The translations under genes and the position numbers were made by a program. From positions 2,604,001-2,668,000 of the forward strand of contig NZ_VCIA01000001.1 in assembly GCF_005887555.1 (NCBI RefSeq): DNA of 64,000 nucleotides. The letters are read 5' to 3'. This stretch comes from Lentibacillus cibarius (GTDB lineage: Bacteria; Bacillota; Bacilli; Bacillales; Amphibacillaceae). Every line of letters starts with the position of its first letter. Position 1 is the stretch's first letter. The notes beneath the pieces are model-generated. The model was not told the origin of the DNA and did not search any database. It was given only the letters and a program-made list of their open reading frames with translations. Of the stretch, positions 9,422 to 20,303 are shown one piece after another.

Positions 9422-9496
9422 TGCACTCAGGGGAGCCTACCCGTGTATGATGAACAGGAAATGTGCTATACTGGATGAAAAATCGGGGGATGCCAA

Positions 9497-10894
9497 ATGA
9501 GTAACATGCAAACCATCTTATATAACCGCCGGAAGAAGCCAATCGCTATGGAACCGTCCAGAATTGCTTTGTACAGGCAGTGTGAAGTGGTGGAAGCAAT
9601 CAGTGAAAACAATGACATGTACTATCTGTTTTTTTATCATTATCGTTTCCTGACTGCCGCGAAAGCATCAAAGTTAAAACGTGGATCATTTATTGCCTCT
9701 ACTTTTCAGCATGGAATGGTTTTTGACGCCCCGCACCCGTTTATCGAATATTTGATTACCTCTAATCAGCCACTGCATATAAAAGGTTTCGATACATTAA
9801 TAAAAGATCTTGATAAACGTTATTCTCCTCTCGAAAAAGCATTCATTCTTACATTCTTTGAGTCGTTCCTGTCTAAAAAACGCCTGTTTGAAGAGATCAA
9901 GTCGACATTTTACGCTTACCGCCGGAAAGGGCAGAACTTTTATGGCTATCAAATTATTCGAATACTCATGGATTTTGCTCCCGGACACAGTTTTGTTAGA
10001 CAAATGTCAGGGGATAGTATCTTCCGTCAATATCAGGACAGCTATAGTCGTTGTGACGAAGCTATATTGTCCGCTGATCCGATATTTTTTGAGAAAATCG
10101 CGTTTGCCAACATGGATAGCCATACTTGGTTTCAAAAACTTATTACCCATCTGGAGCAATCATCTCGTTGGCTTGATTTGCTTGCAATTTATTTCTTTCG
10201 TCTTGTCAACCATCCTTCCATACATGTTTATGAACCATTCAAAGAAATTGCTGAATCCCACTTGAATGCACATCAGGTCATGCAGTTACAGGAACAACTG
10301 CATCAACAATCACCACCGTTTGCACAATTAGAAAGGGATTTGTTAGTTCAATATGCAGAAGTGAATCATGTAAAACAAGTGTTGATGATGCTTGAGAGCC
10401 TAGATATTGAACTACATGATGTACAGAAAGAAACGATTAGGGGAATGCTTCTCCAGCTGGATCCTCAAAGTCATTCATTGTCTCCGGAACTGTTTCCTGC
10501 GCTGACTCGGGCTGTGACAGTGTTTTGTCCGGAGCAGGCACATGAATTGCTGCACACGTATATCGCGGCACTGCTGGCGGACTATGAGCCAGGATATATC
10601 AAGTCAATACTCGAGCCGTTCAGTGAACATCGAGCTATTCATCCACTTTATTTGAAAATGGACAGGATGAGTCAATTTTCTAATGACCTAGAACACATGC
10701 AGGCGCTAGGGGAGCTATATGAAGAATTTGGACGTTCCCATGAGGCGATAGCGTGTTTTAGCTGGGAGATGGAACTGAAACCGCATGATCCGGCGCCTGT
10801 GAAAAGATTATCCAAAATATATAAAGATGCGGGTAATGTACAGGAAGCAGAAGCATACCGGCAGCTGTTAAAAACCATGCAGAAACAAGCCTGA
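9497..10894 (+). CDS. Large helical TPR-like protein, unknown function
   Basis: A 465-residue soluble protein. The last 80 residues read like two tetratricopeptide repeats (ALGELYEEFGRSHEAIACFS and later RLSKIYKDAGNVQEAEAY). The middle is leucine-rich and helical (QLQEQLHQQ, VLMMLESLDIEL). It has no signal peptide and no catalytic motif that I recognise. It starts at ATG behind CGGGGGATG and lies just ahead of the sulfolipid genes, but separated from sqdB by 176 bases. Confidence 0.6.
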   Translation: MSNMQTILYNRRKKPIAMEPSRIALYRQCEVVEAISENNDMYYLFFYHYRFLTAAKASKLKRGSFIASTFQHGMVFDAPHPFIEYLITSNQPLHIKGFDTLIKDLDKRYSPLEKAFILTFFESFLSKKRLFEEIKSTFYAYRRKGQNFYGYQIIRILMDFAPGHSFVRQMSGDSIFRQYQDSYSRCDEAILSADPIFFEKIAFANMDSHTWFQKLITHLEQSSRWLDLLAIYFFRLVNHPSIHVYEPFKEIAESHLNAHQVMQLQEQLHQQSPPFAQLERDLLVQYAEVNHVKQVLMMLESLDIELHDVQKETIRGMLLQLDPQSHSLSPELFPALTRAVTVFCPEQAHELLHTYIAALLADYEPGYIKSILEPFSEHRAIHPLYLKMDRMSQFSNDLEHMQALGELYEEFGRSHEAIACFSWEMELKPHDPAPVKRLSKIYKDAGNVQEAEAYRQLLKTMQKQA

Positions 10895-11046
10895 TGCTTA
10901 AGTAGAGACGGGTGATTTGGCTGTTTTACACAAGAATAGTTGTAAAATACTATATAACATGATAATTTTTTATGAGAGGATATGCTTCATATGCGTGTAT
11001 ATTTATGACTTGTTACCTGTGGAAGGTGCTAGGTATAACAAGTTAA

Positions 11047-12219
<1,173 letters not shown>

Positions 12220-12336
12220 GTATGGCACAGATGTCAGGTTGGCGCGGGTTTGATATCTTGAGCCTGACGTGCAATGAACGAAGCAGAATCACAAGATAAA
12301 TGTTGGATAAGTTTTACTGGTGAGGAAGTGTCATAA

Positions 12337-13491
12337 TTGAAAATTGCCATTATAACAGAGACGTTTGTGCCTTCCACAGATGGTGTTGTTACACGTTTGA
12401 AGGCATGTATCCGCTATTTTCAGAAAGAGGGGCATGATGTTCAAGTCATCGCACCGGACCTTGGCGTTTATGAATTTGAAGGAGTGGATATAAAGGGTGT
12501 TCCGGCCAGAACGCTGCTTCTCTACCGTTCCAAAAAGTTTGCGCTGCCGACCAGAAAAGTGAAGAAACTTCTTGAAGAATACAATCCGGATGTCGTCCAT
12601 GTCGTGAACCCCGCGCTCGTAGGCATGGCTGGTGTTTATTATGCAAAAAAACTTGGGTATCCAATGCTTGCTTCGTTTCATACCCAAGTTCCAAAGTATG
12701 CGGATTATTATAACGTACCGATGTTTAAAGGATTTCTGTGGTGGTATTTCCGGAAACTCCACAATCAGGCGGAACTAAATTTGTGCACATCCGAAGCTGT
12801 GAAGGAAGAACTGCTTGAACAGAACTTTCACAATGTGCACGTTTGGAAACGTGGGGTAGATACGGGGTTATTCCACCCGGACAAATACGATAAAGATATG
12901 CGGAACAGACTCTCGAATGGACAGCCTGATAAAAAACTGCTGCTGTTTGTCGGCAGACTTGCCCCGGAAAAAGAGATTGAAAAAATTAAAACTGTATTGG
13001 ATTCGTCTGATGAATTTGCGCTGGCGATTGCCGGAGATGGACCACACCGCCAGCCCCTTGAAAGACACTTCCAAGGAACAAATACAGTTTTTACCGGATT
13101 CTTGCACGGGGAAGAACTTGCAAAAGCCTATGCGTCTGCCGATGTCTTTGTTTTTCCGTCCACATCGGAAACACTTGGACTTGTCATCACAGAAGCGATG
13201 GCGTCGGGGCTCCCACTTGTTGCCGCCAAAAGTGGTCCAACTTGTGAGCAGATTGAGGATAACCGGACCGGCCTTCTTTATGACAAAGATAAGCAGGGTG
13301 ACTTCACGAGTACGGTTCTACGTTTCGCTGATGAAACATTGCGTAAACGGCTGGCCAAAAATGCCCGACATGATATTGCGGAAATGGGCTGGGAGGAACA
13401 GTCGAAACAAGTGCTTGATTACTACAAGGCAATTGCCGGAATCGAAGGCAAAACTTTGGGGCAAAATAATGTTAATCACTCCAGCCTGTAA
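12337..13491 (+). CDS. sqdX: Glycosyltransferase, SqdX-like sulfoquinovosyltransferase
   Basis: A 384-residue GT4 glycosyltransferase. The N-terminal acceptor domain has ITETFVPSTDGVVTRL. HTQVPKYADYYNV and WKRGVDTGLFHPD are typical of SqdX, which transfers sulfoquinovose to diacylglycerol at the membrane. The C-terminal nucleotide-sugar domain has FVGRLAPEKEIE and the E-x7-E motif in SETLGLVITEA. Its position after sqdB supports the role; other GT4 lipid mannosyltransferases look alike, so the exact acceptor is inferred. TTG start behind GAGGAAG. Confidence 0.85.
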   Translation: MKIAIITETFVPSTDGVVTRLKACIRYFQKEGHDVQVIAPDLGVYEFEGVDIKGVPARTLLLYRSKKFALPTRKVKKLLEEYNPDVVHVVNPALVGMAGVYYAKKLGYPMLASFHTQVPKYADYYNVPMFKGFLWWYFRKLHNQAELNLCTSEAVKEELLEQNFHNVHVWKRGVDTGLFHPDKYDKDMRNRLSNGQPDKKLLLFVGRLAPEKEIEKIKTVLDSSDEFALAIAGDGPHRQPLERHFQGTNTVFTGFLHGEELAKAYASADVFVFPSTSETLGLVITEAMASGLPLVAAKSGPTCEQIEDNRTGLLYDKDKQGDFTSTVLRFADETLRKRLAKNARHDIAEMGWEEQSKQVLDYYKAIAGIEGKTLGQNNVNHSSL

Positions 13492-13566
13492 AGAGCGGGA
13501 ATTGGAACAACGATCAAGACAAGCTAGTGCATGTTAACAGGAAACTTATATTTTATCATAAAATAT

Positions 13567-13672
13567 CCGGCATTAGGAAAACTACTGACCACTAGGGCAA
13601 GCCGGCGAAACCGCTGTACACTGCCGGTCCTAATGCAAGGACTCCAGGGCGAAGCGGCAATAGTCGGCCTTT
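13567..13672 (+). ncRNA. Possible structured RNA leader before the GtrA gene
   Basis: GCATTAGGA (13570-13578) pairs perfectly with TCCTAATGC (13628-13636). Directly inside that, CCGGC (13602-13606) pairs with GCCGG (13623-13627). A further hairpin GGACT / AGTC follows (13639-13665). The segment is GC-rich and lies about 30 bases before the GtrA start. It contains AGGGCAAGCC and TGCAAGGACTCC, faintly like a c-di-GMP-I riboswitch, but the rest does not fit that consensus. Identity is unknown. Confidence 0.35.
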
Positions 13673-13702
13673 GACATGACAGGCATACAAAGAGGAATTT
13701 TC

Positions 13703-14164
13703 ATGGCACAAAACAAATCAAAAAGAGGTCCCATGCAATTTCTGCAATTTGGTGTGATTGGTTTTGTTAACGCTGGAATTGATATTGGGACATTGAATCT
13801 TTTGTTAATTTTATTTCATACGGATAATAAAGGTTTGCTTTTGTTATATAATACGATTGCTTATACACTGGCTGTCGCTAATAGTTATTACTGGAACGCT
13901 AGTATTACTTTTAAGCGGTCGGCAAAAGGGAGTAATCGCCAGCGTATCCTGTTCATTGTACAGGGGCTGATAAGTCTTGGTGTAAATAATCTTGTCTTTC
14001 TTGGCATCAATGAATTAGTGCAGTATATCGGAATCAATAATTGGCTAGGTTATAATATTGCCAAAGGAATGGCCATGTTTCTCTCGTTTTTGGCAAGTTT
14101 TTTTATGGTGAAATATTTTGTATTCAGGGATTTCGGAAAACGATATATCAATGAAAAAAACTGA
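13703..14164 (+). CDS. GtrA-like membrane protein
   Basis: A 153-residue protein with four membrane segments and the GtrA-type pattern: FGVIGFVNAGIDIGTLNLL near the N-terminus, then NSYYWNASITFK and a final FMVKYFVFRDF. GtrA proteins help move lipid-linked sugars across the membrane. Coming after sqdB-sqdX it might serve glycolipid export or modification, but this is inference from position. Start ATG 13703 follows AGAGGAA; an upstream in-frame ATG at 13676 lacks a site. A strong terminator follows. Confidence 0.85.
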   Translation: MAQNKSKRGPMQFLQFGVIGFVNAGIDIGTLNLLLILFHTDNKGLLLLYNTIAYTLAVANSYYWNASITFKRSAKGSNRQRILFIVQGLISLGVNNLVFLGINELVQYIGINNWLGYNIAKGMAMFLSFLASFFMVKYFVFRDFGKRYINEKN

Positions 14165-14187
14165 GCTGTATTTAGCTCAGTTTTTTT
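14154..14187 (+). terminator. Terminator of the GtrA gene
   Basis: AAAAAAACTGAGCT pairs with AGCTCAGTTTTTTT around a GTATTT loop; it overlaps the last codons. Confidence 0.92.
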
Positions 14188-14415
14188 GTAAGATCAGATG
14201 GTATAAATTTTAGAAGGTCTTGTAAAAAGCCTTGGCACTCGTTATATGGGGAAAAGGAATGTCAATTTTCACTAATGATTTGGTAAAAATTGAAAATATA
14301 ATTCAAAAGTACTAGAAAAATTTTTAAAAGCATATATAATTAAAGTTATGATGTTTTTTATTCAGAAAAATCATTTTAGATTATCGGCATGATTTGGTTA
14401 GGGGAGGTGGGAGGT

Positions 14416-15759
14416 TTGTCTGCAGACGGTTTCTTCAGAAATGTGTTAATGAACGGAATCAATGAAATGATTTTTATTATACGGGTTGGTAAAAATGGTG
14501 GTTTTTATTATGACTTCCTCAATCATGCCGCCAAGAAGCGGACGATGCTGACTGAGGACACTATCGGGCAGTCCATCCAAGATGTTAACCCCAAAGAAAC
14601 TGCTGATTTTTTGACGGAAAAGTACAGGCGTGTGATTGAAACTAGGGATTTGGTGAATTATGAAGACAGTTATACGTCGCTGTCAGGAATCAAATACTTC
14701 GAAACAACATTAAGTCCACATTATGAAAGTAACGCAGCTATTACTCACATCATTGCACTTGTAAAGGATATAACAAAACAGAAGCAAAATGAGCTAGAGA
14801 TACACAAGTCGGAAATGGAATTAAAGCGGAATAAGCTGGGATATCAATTAAAAAATAAACCAAGCGAAGATCATTTCCGAATTATTGCGGAGAATTCTAA
14901 TGATTTAATCACCATGGTTAATAGCCGTGAGACAATTGATTATGTCTCTCCATCCTATCATGACGTATTAGGTTACGATTTCAACGAATATACGGGCAAA
15001 CACTTTTTACATCATGTGCATTCCGATGACGAGGAGCGGGTGCATAACAGTTTTTTGCATGCAGTAAGGACACAAACGACGTGGAAAGAACAGTTTAGGC
15101 AAAAACATGGAAACGGCCACTATATTTGGTGTGAGTTACGTGGCTCACCGGTCTATGATGAGTATGGTGAATTTAAGCATATGGTCGTTCTGTCCCGGAA
15201 TATTACGCTGCGTAAGGATTACGAAACACAGCTGCGATATATGGCTTATCATGATCCGCTTACAGGATTACCAAATCGCCGTTATTTTATTAAACACTTT
15301 ACGGATTACTTAAAGTCAATTAAAAATACAGAAAAACGGCTGTCTATTATTATGATGGATCTTGACCAATTCAAAATGATTAATGACCGCATGGGGCATG
15401 ATATTGGTGACAAAGTTATTCAGGAGTTTGGCAACCGTATTAGCCGGATTATCCGAAAAGAGGATATTCTGGCCAGACTTGGCGGGGATGAATTCATTCT
15501 AATGCTTCCGGATATTGTATCGACCGAAGATGCACAGAAGGCGGGAGAACGGATTATCCGAACATTAGATGGTGTGTGGCGTGTCGACGACTATGAGTTT
15601 CAGACAACGACCAGCTTAGGCATTGTCATTTCTTCTGCGGGTTCGGCTGAATCTGCTCGTGTCATCCTGAATTGTGCTGATGAACAACTGTATAAGGCAA
15701 AACAGGCCGGGAAGAACAATTATAAGCTTTGTAATTTTGATTATTTAAATGCACAGTAG
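14416..15759 (+). CDS. PAS-PAS-GGDEF diguanylate cyclase
   Basis: A 447-residue cytosolic signalling enzyme that makes cyclic di-GMP from two GTP. Two PAS regions come first: about 1-125 (ending LVKDITKQ) and about 150-275 (FRIIAENSNDLITMVN to LSRNITLRKDYE). The GGDEF domain follows, with DPLTGLPNRRYF, MDLDQFKMIND, an intact LGGDEF active site and an RKED five residues before it (RxxD inhibitory site). I prefer the TTG at 14416 because GGGGAGGTGGGAGG lies just ahead; an ATG at 14389 has no ribosome site. No membrane segment. It lies downstream of the sulfolipid genes but behind a terminator. Confidence 0.92.
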   Translation: MSADGFFRNVLMNGINEMIFIIRVGKNGGFYYDFLNHAAKKRTMLTEDTIGQSIQDVNPKETADFLTEKYRRVIETRDLVNYEDSYTSLSGIKYFETTLSPHYESNAAITHIIALVKDITKQKQNELEIHKSEMELKRNKLGYQLKNKPSEDHFRIIAENSNDLITMVNSRETIDYVSPSYHDVLGYDFNEYTGKHFLHHVHSDDEERVHNSFLHAVRTQTTWKEQFRQKHGNGHYIWCELRGSPVYDEYGEFKHMVVLSRNITLRKDYETQLRYMAYHDPLTGLPNRRYFIKHFTDYLKSIKNTEKRLSIIMMDLDQFKMINDRMGHDIGDKVIQEFGNRISRIIRKEDILARLGGDEFILMLPDIVSTEDAQKAGERIIRTLDGVWRVDDYEFQTTTSLGIVISSAGSAESARVILNCADEQLYKAKQAGKNNYKLCNFDYLNAQ

Positions 15760-15882
15760 TCCAGATTTGAGGGCAATCAAGAACCGTTTTAAAAGGCGTT
15801 GTCTGTTCTGTTTCTCATGTATAGAATCCCATGATAAAAGAATCCTACCTAATAACGGCATTATCTTTCAGGAGGAAAAAGT

Positions 15883-16835
15883 ATGGGATTTGTAGAACGT
15901 ATAAAAAAAGGAAATACATCCTCTGGTACTGCTGCAATCGGTAATACTTTCCTTGCCGCTATTAAGGGAGTGGCAGCTTTTTTTAGCGGTAGCGGTTCGA
16001 TGTTTGCTACGACCATGCATTCTTTGGCAGATGCTGTTAATCAGGGATTTGTATTTTTTGGAAGCGTTCTTGCTGAAACACCGCCATCCAAACGTTTCCC
16101 AACAGGATTTGGCAGAGTTATTAATATATTCTGTATGGTTGCAGTAGTCGTTGTAACGATTATGGCTTATGAAACAATTAAAGAAGGATGGCATTTGCTC
16201 CGTAACCCATCGGAATCAGGGAATATCTGGCTGAATATTGGTGTTTTAACAGCCTCCTTTTTGATCGATGGTTATGTATTAGTAAAAGCAATAAAGGAAA
16301 TTACAAAAGAAACAGAGAAGCGTCACGATGGATGGATATTGACACGAGCATTTAAAAGTGCACAGAAGGCAGCTCCTGCTACTCGTCTTGTGTTTTATGA
16401 GGATCTTGTCGCGACATCCGGTGCAGTATTTGCTTTGTTCGGGGTATTGCTTGCACAGGTTTTCGGTATTCTTAGAGCGGATGGAATTTTCACGATGCTA
16501 ATTGGTGTATTGATGCTGCTCGTCGCTTTCCGTGTCGGATATGATAATATGGTTGGTCTAATTGGGGTTTCGGCTCCGGCTGAGGTTGAACAGAAGATCT
16601 CGGATATGATTATGGAAGATGAGCAAGTGGTTGACATCTATAAAATTCGCGTTGTACAGGAAGGACGCAGCTATCATGTCGAGGGAACGGTAGAACTTGA
16701 GAAAGGGCTGTCGCTCGCTGAGCGGATGATGTAAAGTTTCGCCTTAGTGAAAATTTAAAGCAATTGGATGAAGTAGCTGATGTTGTGCTGGGAATTATTG
16801 AAGACGATGATCAGCAGAAGATAAAGCAGGATTAA
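15883..16835 (+). pseudogene. Cation diffusion facilitator (zinc/cation efflux) with a frameshift near the 3' end
   Basis: The frame from ATG 15883 (site AGGAGG) encodes a CDF-type transporter with several membrane helices (FSGSGSMFATTMHSLADAVN near 30-50 is the metal-binding helix; F-Y-E-D near 170). It stops early at 16734 after LSLAERMM. The expected C-terminal end continues in the next frame (ADDVKFRLSENLKQLDEV and so on) to TAA 16833-16835. One base is missing at about 16716-16722 (GCTGAG|CGGAT where GAN GCG GAT is expected). The protein loses only about 35 residues of the cytoplasmic domain, so partial activity or a sequencing error are both possible. Confidence 0.85.
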
Positions 16836-17068
16836 CTCTGATTAGGGCCTACCGCATGTGAAAGAAGAGAATCAGTATTAGGCTGATTCTCTTTCCTGTA
16901 TTTAATGGATGTATAAATATAATAGTCGATTGTTTCCATTTCAGCTGGCTGTGATGTGTCGCGATCCACATCATAATTAAACATAACCATTTTCAGAAAA
17001 AACCATCCGAAAATTAGTGCGGCAAGTGTAAGTGCAATAACAAGCAGAATAAGTTTTTTGCCGCTCAA
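16832..17068 (-). CDS. Small membrane protein, unknown
   Basis: A 78-residue protein with one N-terminal membrane helix (LILLVIALTLAALIFGWFFL) and a short polar tail. TTG start behind GAGGGGGGA. The last 25 codons run through a strong hairpin at 16861-16896 that looks like a terminator, and the stop touches the 3' end of the cation-efflux gene. An original stop before the hairpin may have been lost. I recognise no family. Confidence 0.5.
   Translation of the reverse strand: MSGKKLILLVIALTLAALIFGWFFLKMVMFNYDVDRDTSQPAEMETIDYYIYTSIKYRKENQPNTDSLLSHAVGPNQS
16861..16896. terminator. Bidirectional hairpin terminator
   Basis: AGAGAATCAG (16866-16875) pairs with CTGATTCTCT (16883-16892), flanked by AAAG and CTTT. 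It serves the cation-efflux gene and/or the small membrane protein gene that runs through it. Confidence 0.75.
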
Positions 17069-17181
17069 AGTAAATCCCCCCTCATTTATACCAATTCAAG
17101 CATCATTCACTCTCATCCCTGTGTTAAGATTAGCAAACGGCTGTTATTCTGTAAACGATGGACACCGATTGCCCGTGATTA

Positions 17182-18294
17182 CTAGTTAATAGCGCCAGCC
17201 ACATCAAAGTCACTAAGGTTAATTTCCACTTCCTCTTCCAGTGCAAGGTTAGCCAGTTGCTGACCAACAAAAGGTCCAGTTGTCAATCCTGATGAGCCAA
17301 GGCCGTTGGCAACCAGAAGTCCATCAACACCTGAAACGGGACCGATGACTGGTAAAAAGCCTGGCGTATGCGGACGAAATCCGACACGTGCTTCCAAAAT
17401 GGTACTATCAGCCAATCCGGGTGCAATTTCCAGTGCTTTTGATAGAATCTCATTTATTCCACCAGCAGTAATGCGACTATCAAAGCCAGCATCATCTTCA
17501 TGTGTTGCACCGACAAGAATCCGGTCGTCCCATGTCAGCATGAATTGGTCATTTGGCGGCATCACAACAGGCCAATCAGATGTATCCGTATTTGGTGTTT
17601 TTAAATGCAAGATTTGTGCTTTTAAGGGTGTGACATTAAACTGGATATGGAGGGGTTTTAAAAGTTCGTCCATCCAGACCCCACACGCGGCAATCACTTG
17701 ATCACATTCTATGGTCTGATCATTTATTGAAACGCCGGTGATTGTTGTACCGTCATGTAGTAATTCGGCATTACCATTGATGACTGTTGCGCCATGTTTT
17801 TGTGCACCGCGAATAAGGGAGTTCCGGATACCTCGTCCATTGACCCGGGCCCCACCGCTAATATGAACTGCTCCATAGCCATCATCAAGATGCGGAAACA
17901 TTGCTTTTGTTTCATTTGGGTCTAGCAGGGTGACATCCCCGATTTCTGGAGCATCTTCACGGCGTTTTAAGGCACGTTCTTTCATGGCGTTGAGTTTTTT
18001 CTGATCGTTATGGATACTGATGGCGCCGGTCTGTGCATAGCCTGTTTCGGTTTCACCATCTTCAGCAAGTTCTTCAATTAATGACCGATACATGCGTGCG
18101 CCGCCTTTAGCAAGCTGATACCAAGCTTTATTCCGGCGCTGAGACAGCCATGGACAGATGATGCCTGCTGCAGCATCGGTAGCCTGGCCTGTATGGTGCC
18201 GGTCAATAATAGTGACATCAGCACCTGCTTTGGCCAGTTTGTACGCGGCCGATGCACCAAGTATACCTGAACCGATAACAATATATTTCTTCAT
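17182..18294 (-). CDS. FAD-dependent amino-acid oxidase/dehydrogenase (DAO family)
   Basis: A 370-residue flavoenzyme. The N-terminal GSGILGASAAYKLAKAG is a GxGxxG dinucleotide fold, followed by the FAD ribose acid in TIIDRHHTGQAT. The C-terminal part has EARVGFRPHTPGFLPVIGPV and NGLGSSGLTTGP, typical of glycine oxidase/D-amino-acid dehydrogenase relatives such as B. subtilis YurR. Substrate is not predictable. Cytosolic; single gene. The nearby N-succinylamino-acid operon also acts on D-amino acids, which may or may not be related. Confidence 0.85.
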   Translation of the reverse strand: MKKYIVIGSGILGASAAYKLAKAGADVTIIDRHHTGQATDAAAGIICPWLSQRRNKAWYQLAKGGARMYRSLIEELAEDGETETGYAQTGAISIHNDQKKLNAMKERALKRREDAPEIGDVTLLDPNETKAMFPHLDDGYGAVHISGGARVNGRGIRNSLIRGAQKHGATVINGNAELLHDGTTITGVSINDQTIECDQVIAACGVWMDELLKPLHIQFNVTPLKAQILHLKTPNTDTSDWPVVMPPNDQFMLTWDDRILVGATHEDDAGFDSRITAGGINEILSKALEIAPGLADSTILEARVGFRPHTPGFLPVIGPVSGVDGLLVANGLGSSGLTTGPFVGQQLANLALEEEVEINLSDFDVAGAIN

Positions 18295-18476
18295 GGAAAA
18301 ATCCTTTCTGTTTATCCTGCATGAACGAGCAGGATGATCGCATTAGAGAGGGATAAAGCCCCTTACTGATGGAACATTTATTTTATCTGTTTCAACTATA
18401 AGAAAAAATAAGTAGAAAATAAAGGGATAACTTGTTATATAATCAAATTAACCATAGGAAAGGGGACGAACATGCA

Positions 18477-18974
18477 ATGAAAGAAAATATAATCGCAAAA
18501 ATTTTATTTGTTCTTGGATCCGCGCAAATTGTGGCAGGCGTGATTATCGGTTTGTTGCTAGCATTGAGTCCAGGAACAAATTGGTCGATTCTTTTAACTT
18601 GTGCATTGGGCGGTTTTGTAATTGGCATGTTTTTTATCGGATTTGCAGAAAATATCCGTCTCCTCCAAAACATTCATGATATATTAACCCCCAAAGCAGC
18701 AAACAAGTCACAAGCAAATCCTCGGAAAATGAGTGATACTACAGCTCAATGGGAATTGGAGGAGAGCGAAAAGGAAAAAATACGTGACCATTACCAGGAT
18801 GAATCCATTGTGGAAATAGTTCCTTCCCCAAAAGAAAATTATTGTTTGGTTAGGTTCAGAAGCGGACATGAATATTATGTACGTGTTGTTTATGTCGGCG
18901 GTTTTGGGGTGCAGGAAACAGGGGAAGGATTGATTAGGCAGTCTATTATCAAGTGGTACAATGAAAGCTACTGA
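18477..18974 (+). CDS. Two-helix membrane protein, unknown
   Basis: A 165-residue protein with two N-terminal membrane helices (about residues 8-30 and 35-57), a polar linker, and a compact C-terminal region containing SIVEIVPSPKENYCLVRFRSG and YVGGFGVQETG. I chose ATG 18477 because AAAGGGGA lies 8-10 bases upstream. I do not recognise a named family. It is divergent from the oxidase gene. Confidence 0.6.
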   Translation: MKENIIAKILFVLGSAQIVAGVIIGLLLALSPGTNWSILLTCALGGFVIGMFFIGFAENIRLLQNIHDILTPKAANKSQANPRKMSDTTAQWELEESEKEKIRDHYQDESIVEIVPSPKENYCLVRFRSGHEYYVRVVYVGGFGVQETGEGLIRQSIIKWYNESY

Positions 18975-19295
18975 AGCTAGCTTTATATAAAAGCACAAAA
19001 ACCAGTACACCTTATGTATCATATTATATGGAATAAACAGAAATTGCGATACGCTTGAGAACAGGGCACTAACTATCCATTTTAAGCATATATAGGAATT
19101 GGCAGAATGATACCAGATCCGAAACTTTACCTTGTGGTTCATGACCTTGATATTGCATTAAATGAATGATAATGTTTATGATAAGTTATAATGTGTAACG
19201 AAATGTTGAAAACCAACAAAATATTGTTCAATCGACATATTTTTATGATAATCTATGGTATGGACAGCAGAAAACTGTACTAAAGGAGAATGGAT
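18975..19295 (+). other. Intergenic region with the ppaC promoter area
   Basis: About 320 bases, AT-rich. TTGTTC (about 19223) followed 17 bases later by GATAAT is a weak sigma-A promoter candidate ahead of ppaC. No gene, hairpin terminator or riboswitch was recognised. Confidence 0.4.
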
Positions 19296-20243
19296 ATGGA
19301 TAAAACATTGATTTTCGGACACAAAAGCCCTGACACCGATAGCATTTGTTCTGCGTTGGTCTATGCAGATTTGAAAAAAGAGCTTGGTGTGAATGCACAT
19401 CCCGCAAGACTTGGTGAAGTTAATAAAGAAACACAATTTGCGCTTGATTATTTTGGTGTAGAAGTACCACCACTTATTAAAAAAGTGGACGATGATGTCA
19501 AGAATGTCATTTTAGTCGATCATAATGAATTCCAGCAGAGTGTCGATAATATTCAGGATGTGCGTATTTCTGAAGTAATCGACCACCATCGTGTTTCCAA
19601 CTTTGAAACGAAAGAGCCACTCTATTTCCGATCGGAGCCAGTGGGATGCACGGCAACCATTTTAAATAAAATGCACAAAGAAAGCGGCGTTATCGTTTCT
19701 AAAAAAAATGCCGGTCTGCTGCTGTCGGCAATCATCTCGGATTCGTTGCTGCTTAAGTCACCAACGTGTACGCAGGTGGATATTGATGCAGCACATGAAC
19801 TGGCGGAGATTGCCGGTGTGGACCTGGAGACGTACGGACTTGAAATGTTAAAGGCTGGTGCAGACTTAAGCGATAAATCTGCACACGATTTAATTACAAT
19901 GGACGCAAAAGAATTTACAATGGGTGATGCAAAAGTACAAATCGCACAAGTTAATGCTGTTGACACCAACCAGATCTACGCATCCCAAGCGGCAATAGAG
20001 AAGGAAATGGAACAGTTCATCAGCGATAAAAATCTTGATTTGTTCCTGTTTGTCGCCACCGATATTTTAAATAATGACTCAGATGCGCTTGCATTAGGAA
20101 GTGCAAAAGACAATGTCGAAAAAGCCTTTGATGTAACGCTCGATGATAACAACCGTGCTTTATTAAAAGGTGTTGTCTCCCGTAAAAAACAAATCGTTAC
20201 CAAGCTAACTGAAACATTTCTGAGTAAAACATTCACAAAGTAA
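19296..20243 (+). CDS. ppaC: Manganese-dependent inorganic pyrophosphatase
   Basis: A 315-residue family II pyrophosphatase of the DHH superfamily, which drives biosynthesis by splitting pyrophosphate. Metal-site motifs: [14 protein letters not shown] at the N-terminus, LVDHNE near 75, VIDHHRV near 98 and [11 protein letters not shown] near 148. The C-terminal substrate clamp contains SRKKQIV near 300. ATG 19296 is chosen because AAAGGAG then has a 7-base spacing; ATG 19290 is too close to it. Length matches B. subtilis PpaC (about 309). Confidence 0.97.
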   Translation: MDKTLIFGHKSPDTDSICSALVYADLKKELGVNAHPARLGEVNKETQFALDYFGVEVPPLIKKVDDDVKNVILVDHNEFQQSVDNIQDVRISEVIDHHRVSNFETKEPLYFRSEPVGCTATILNKMHKESGVIVSKKNAGLLLSAIISDSLLLKSPTCTQVDIDAAHELAEIAGVDLETYGLEMLKAGADLSDKSAHDLITMDAKEFTMGDAKVQIAQVNAVDTNQIYASQAAIEKEMEQFISDKNLDLFLFVATDILNNDSDALALGSAKDNVEKAFDVTLDDNNRALLKGVVSRKKQIVTKLTETFLSKTFTK

Positions 20244-20253
20244 TAGGAGTGCG

Positions 20254-20289
20254 AAAAGCCCTGCACAGGATTATGTGCGGGGCTTTTTT
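20254..20289. terminator. Terminator of ppaC, also facing menC
   Basis: AAAAGCCCTGCAC pairs with GTGCGGGGCTTTTTT. Confidence 0.93.
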
Positions 20290-20303
20290 GCATGGGTGAA
20301 AGG

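Noticed and set aside
9797..10265. Other-frame ORFs inside the TPR-like gene and similar shadows elsewhere
   Set aside because: They overlap well-supported genes in other frames, have no ribosome sites and do not resemble proteins I know.
13567..13672. Firm call of a c-di-GMP-I riboswitch
   Set aside because: GGGCAA and GCAA words are present, but the tetraloop helix, the ACGCAAAGCC block and the 3' receptor do not fit.
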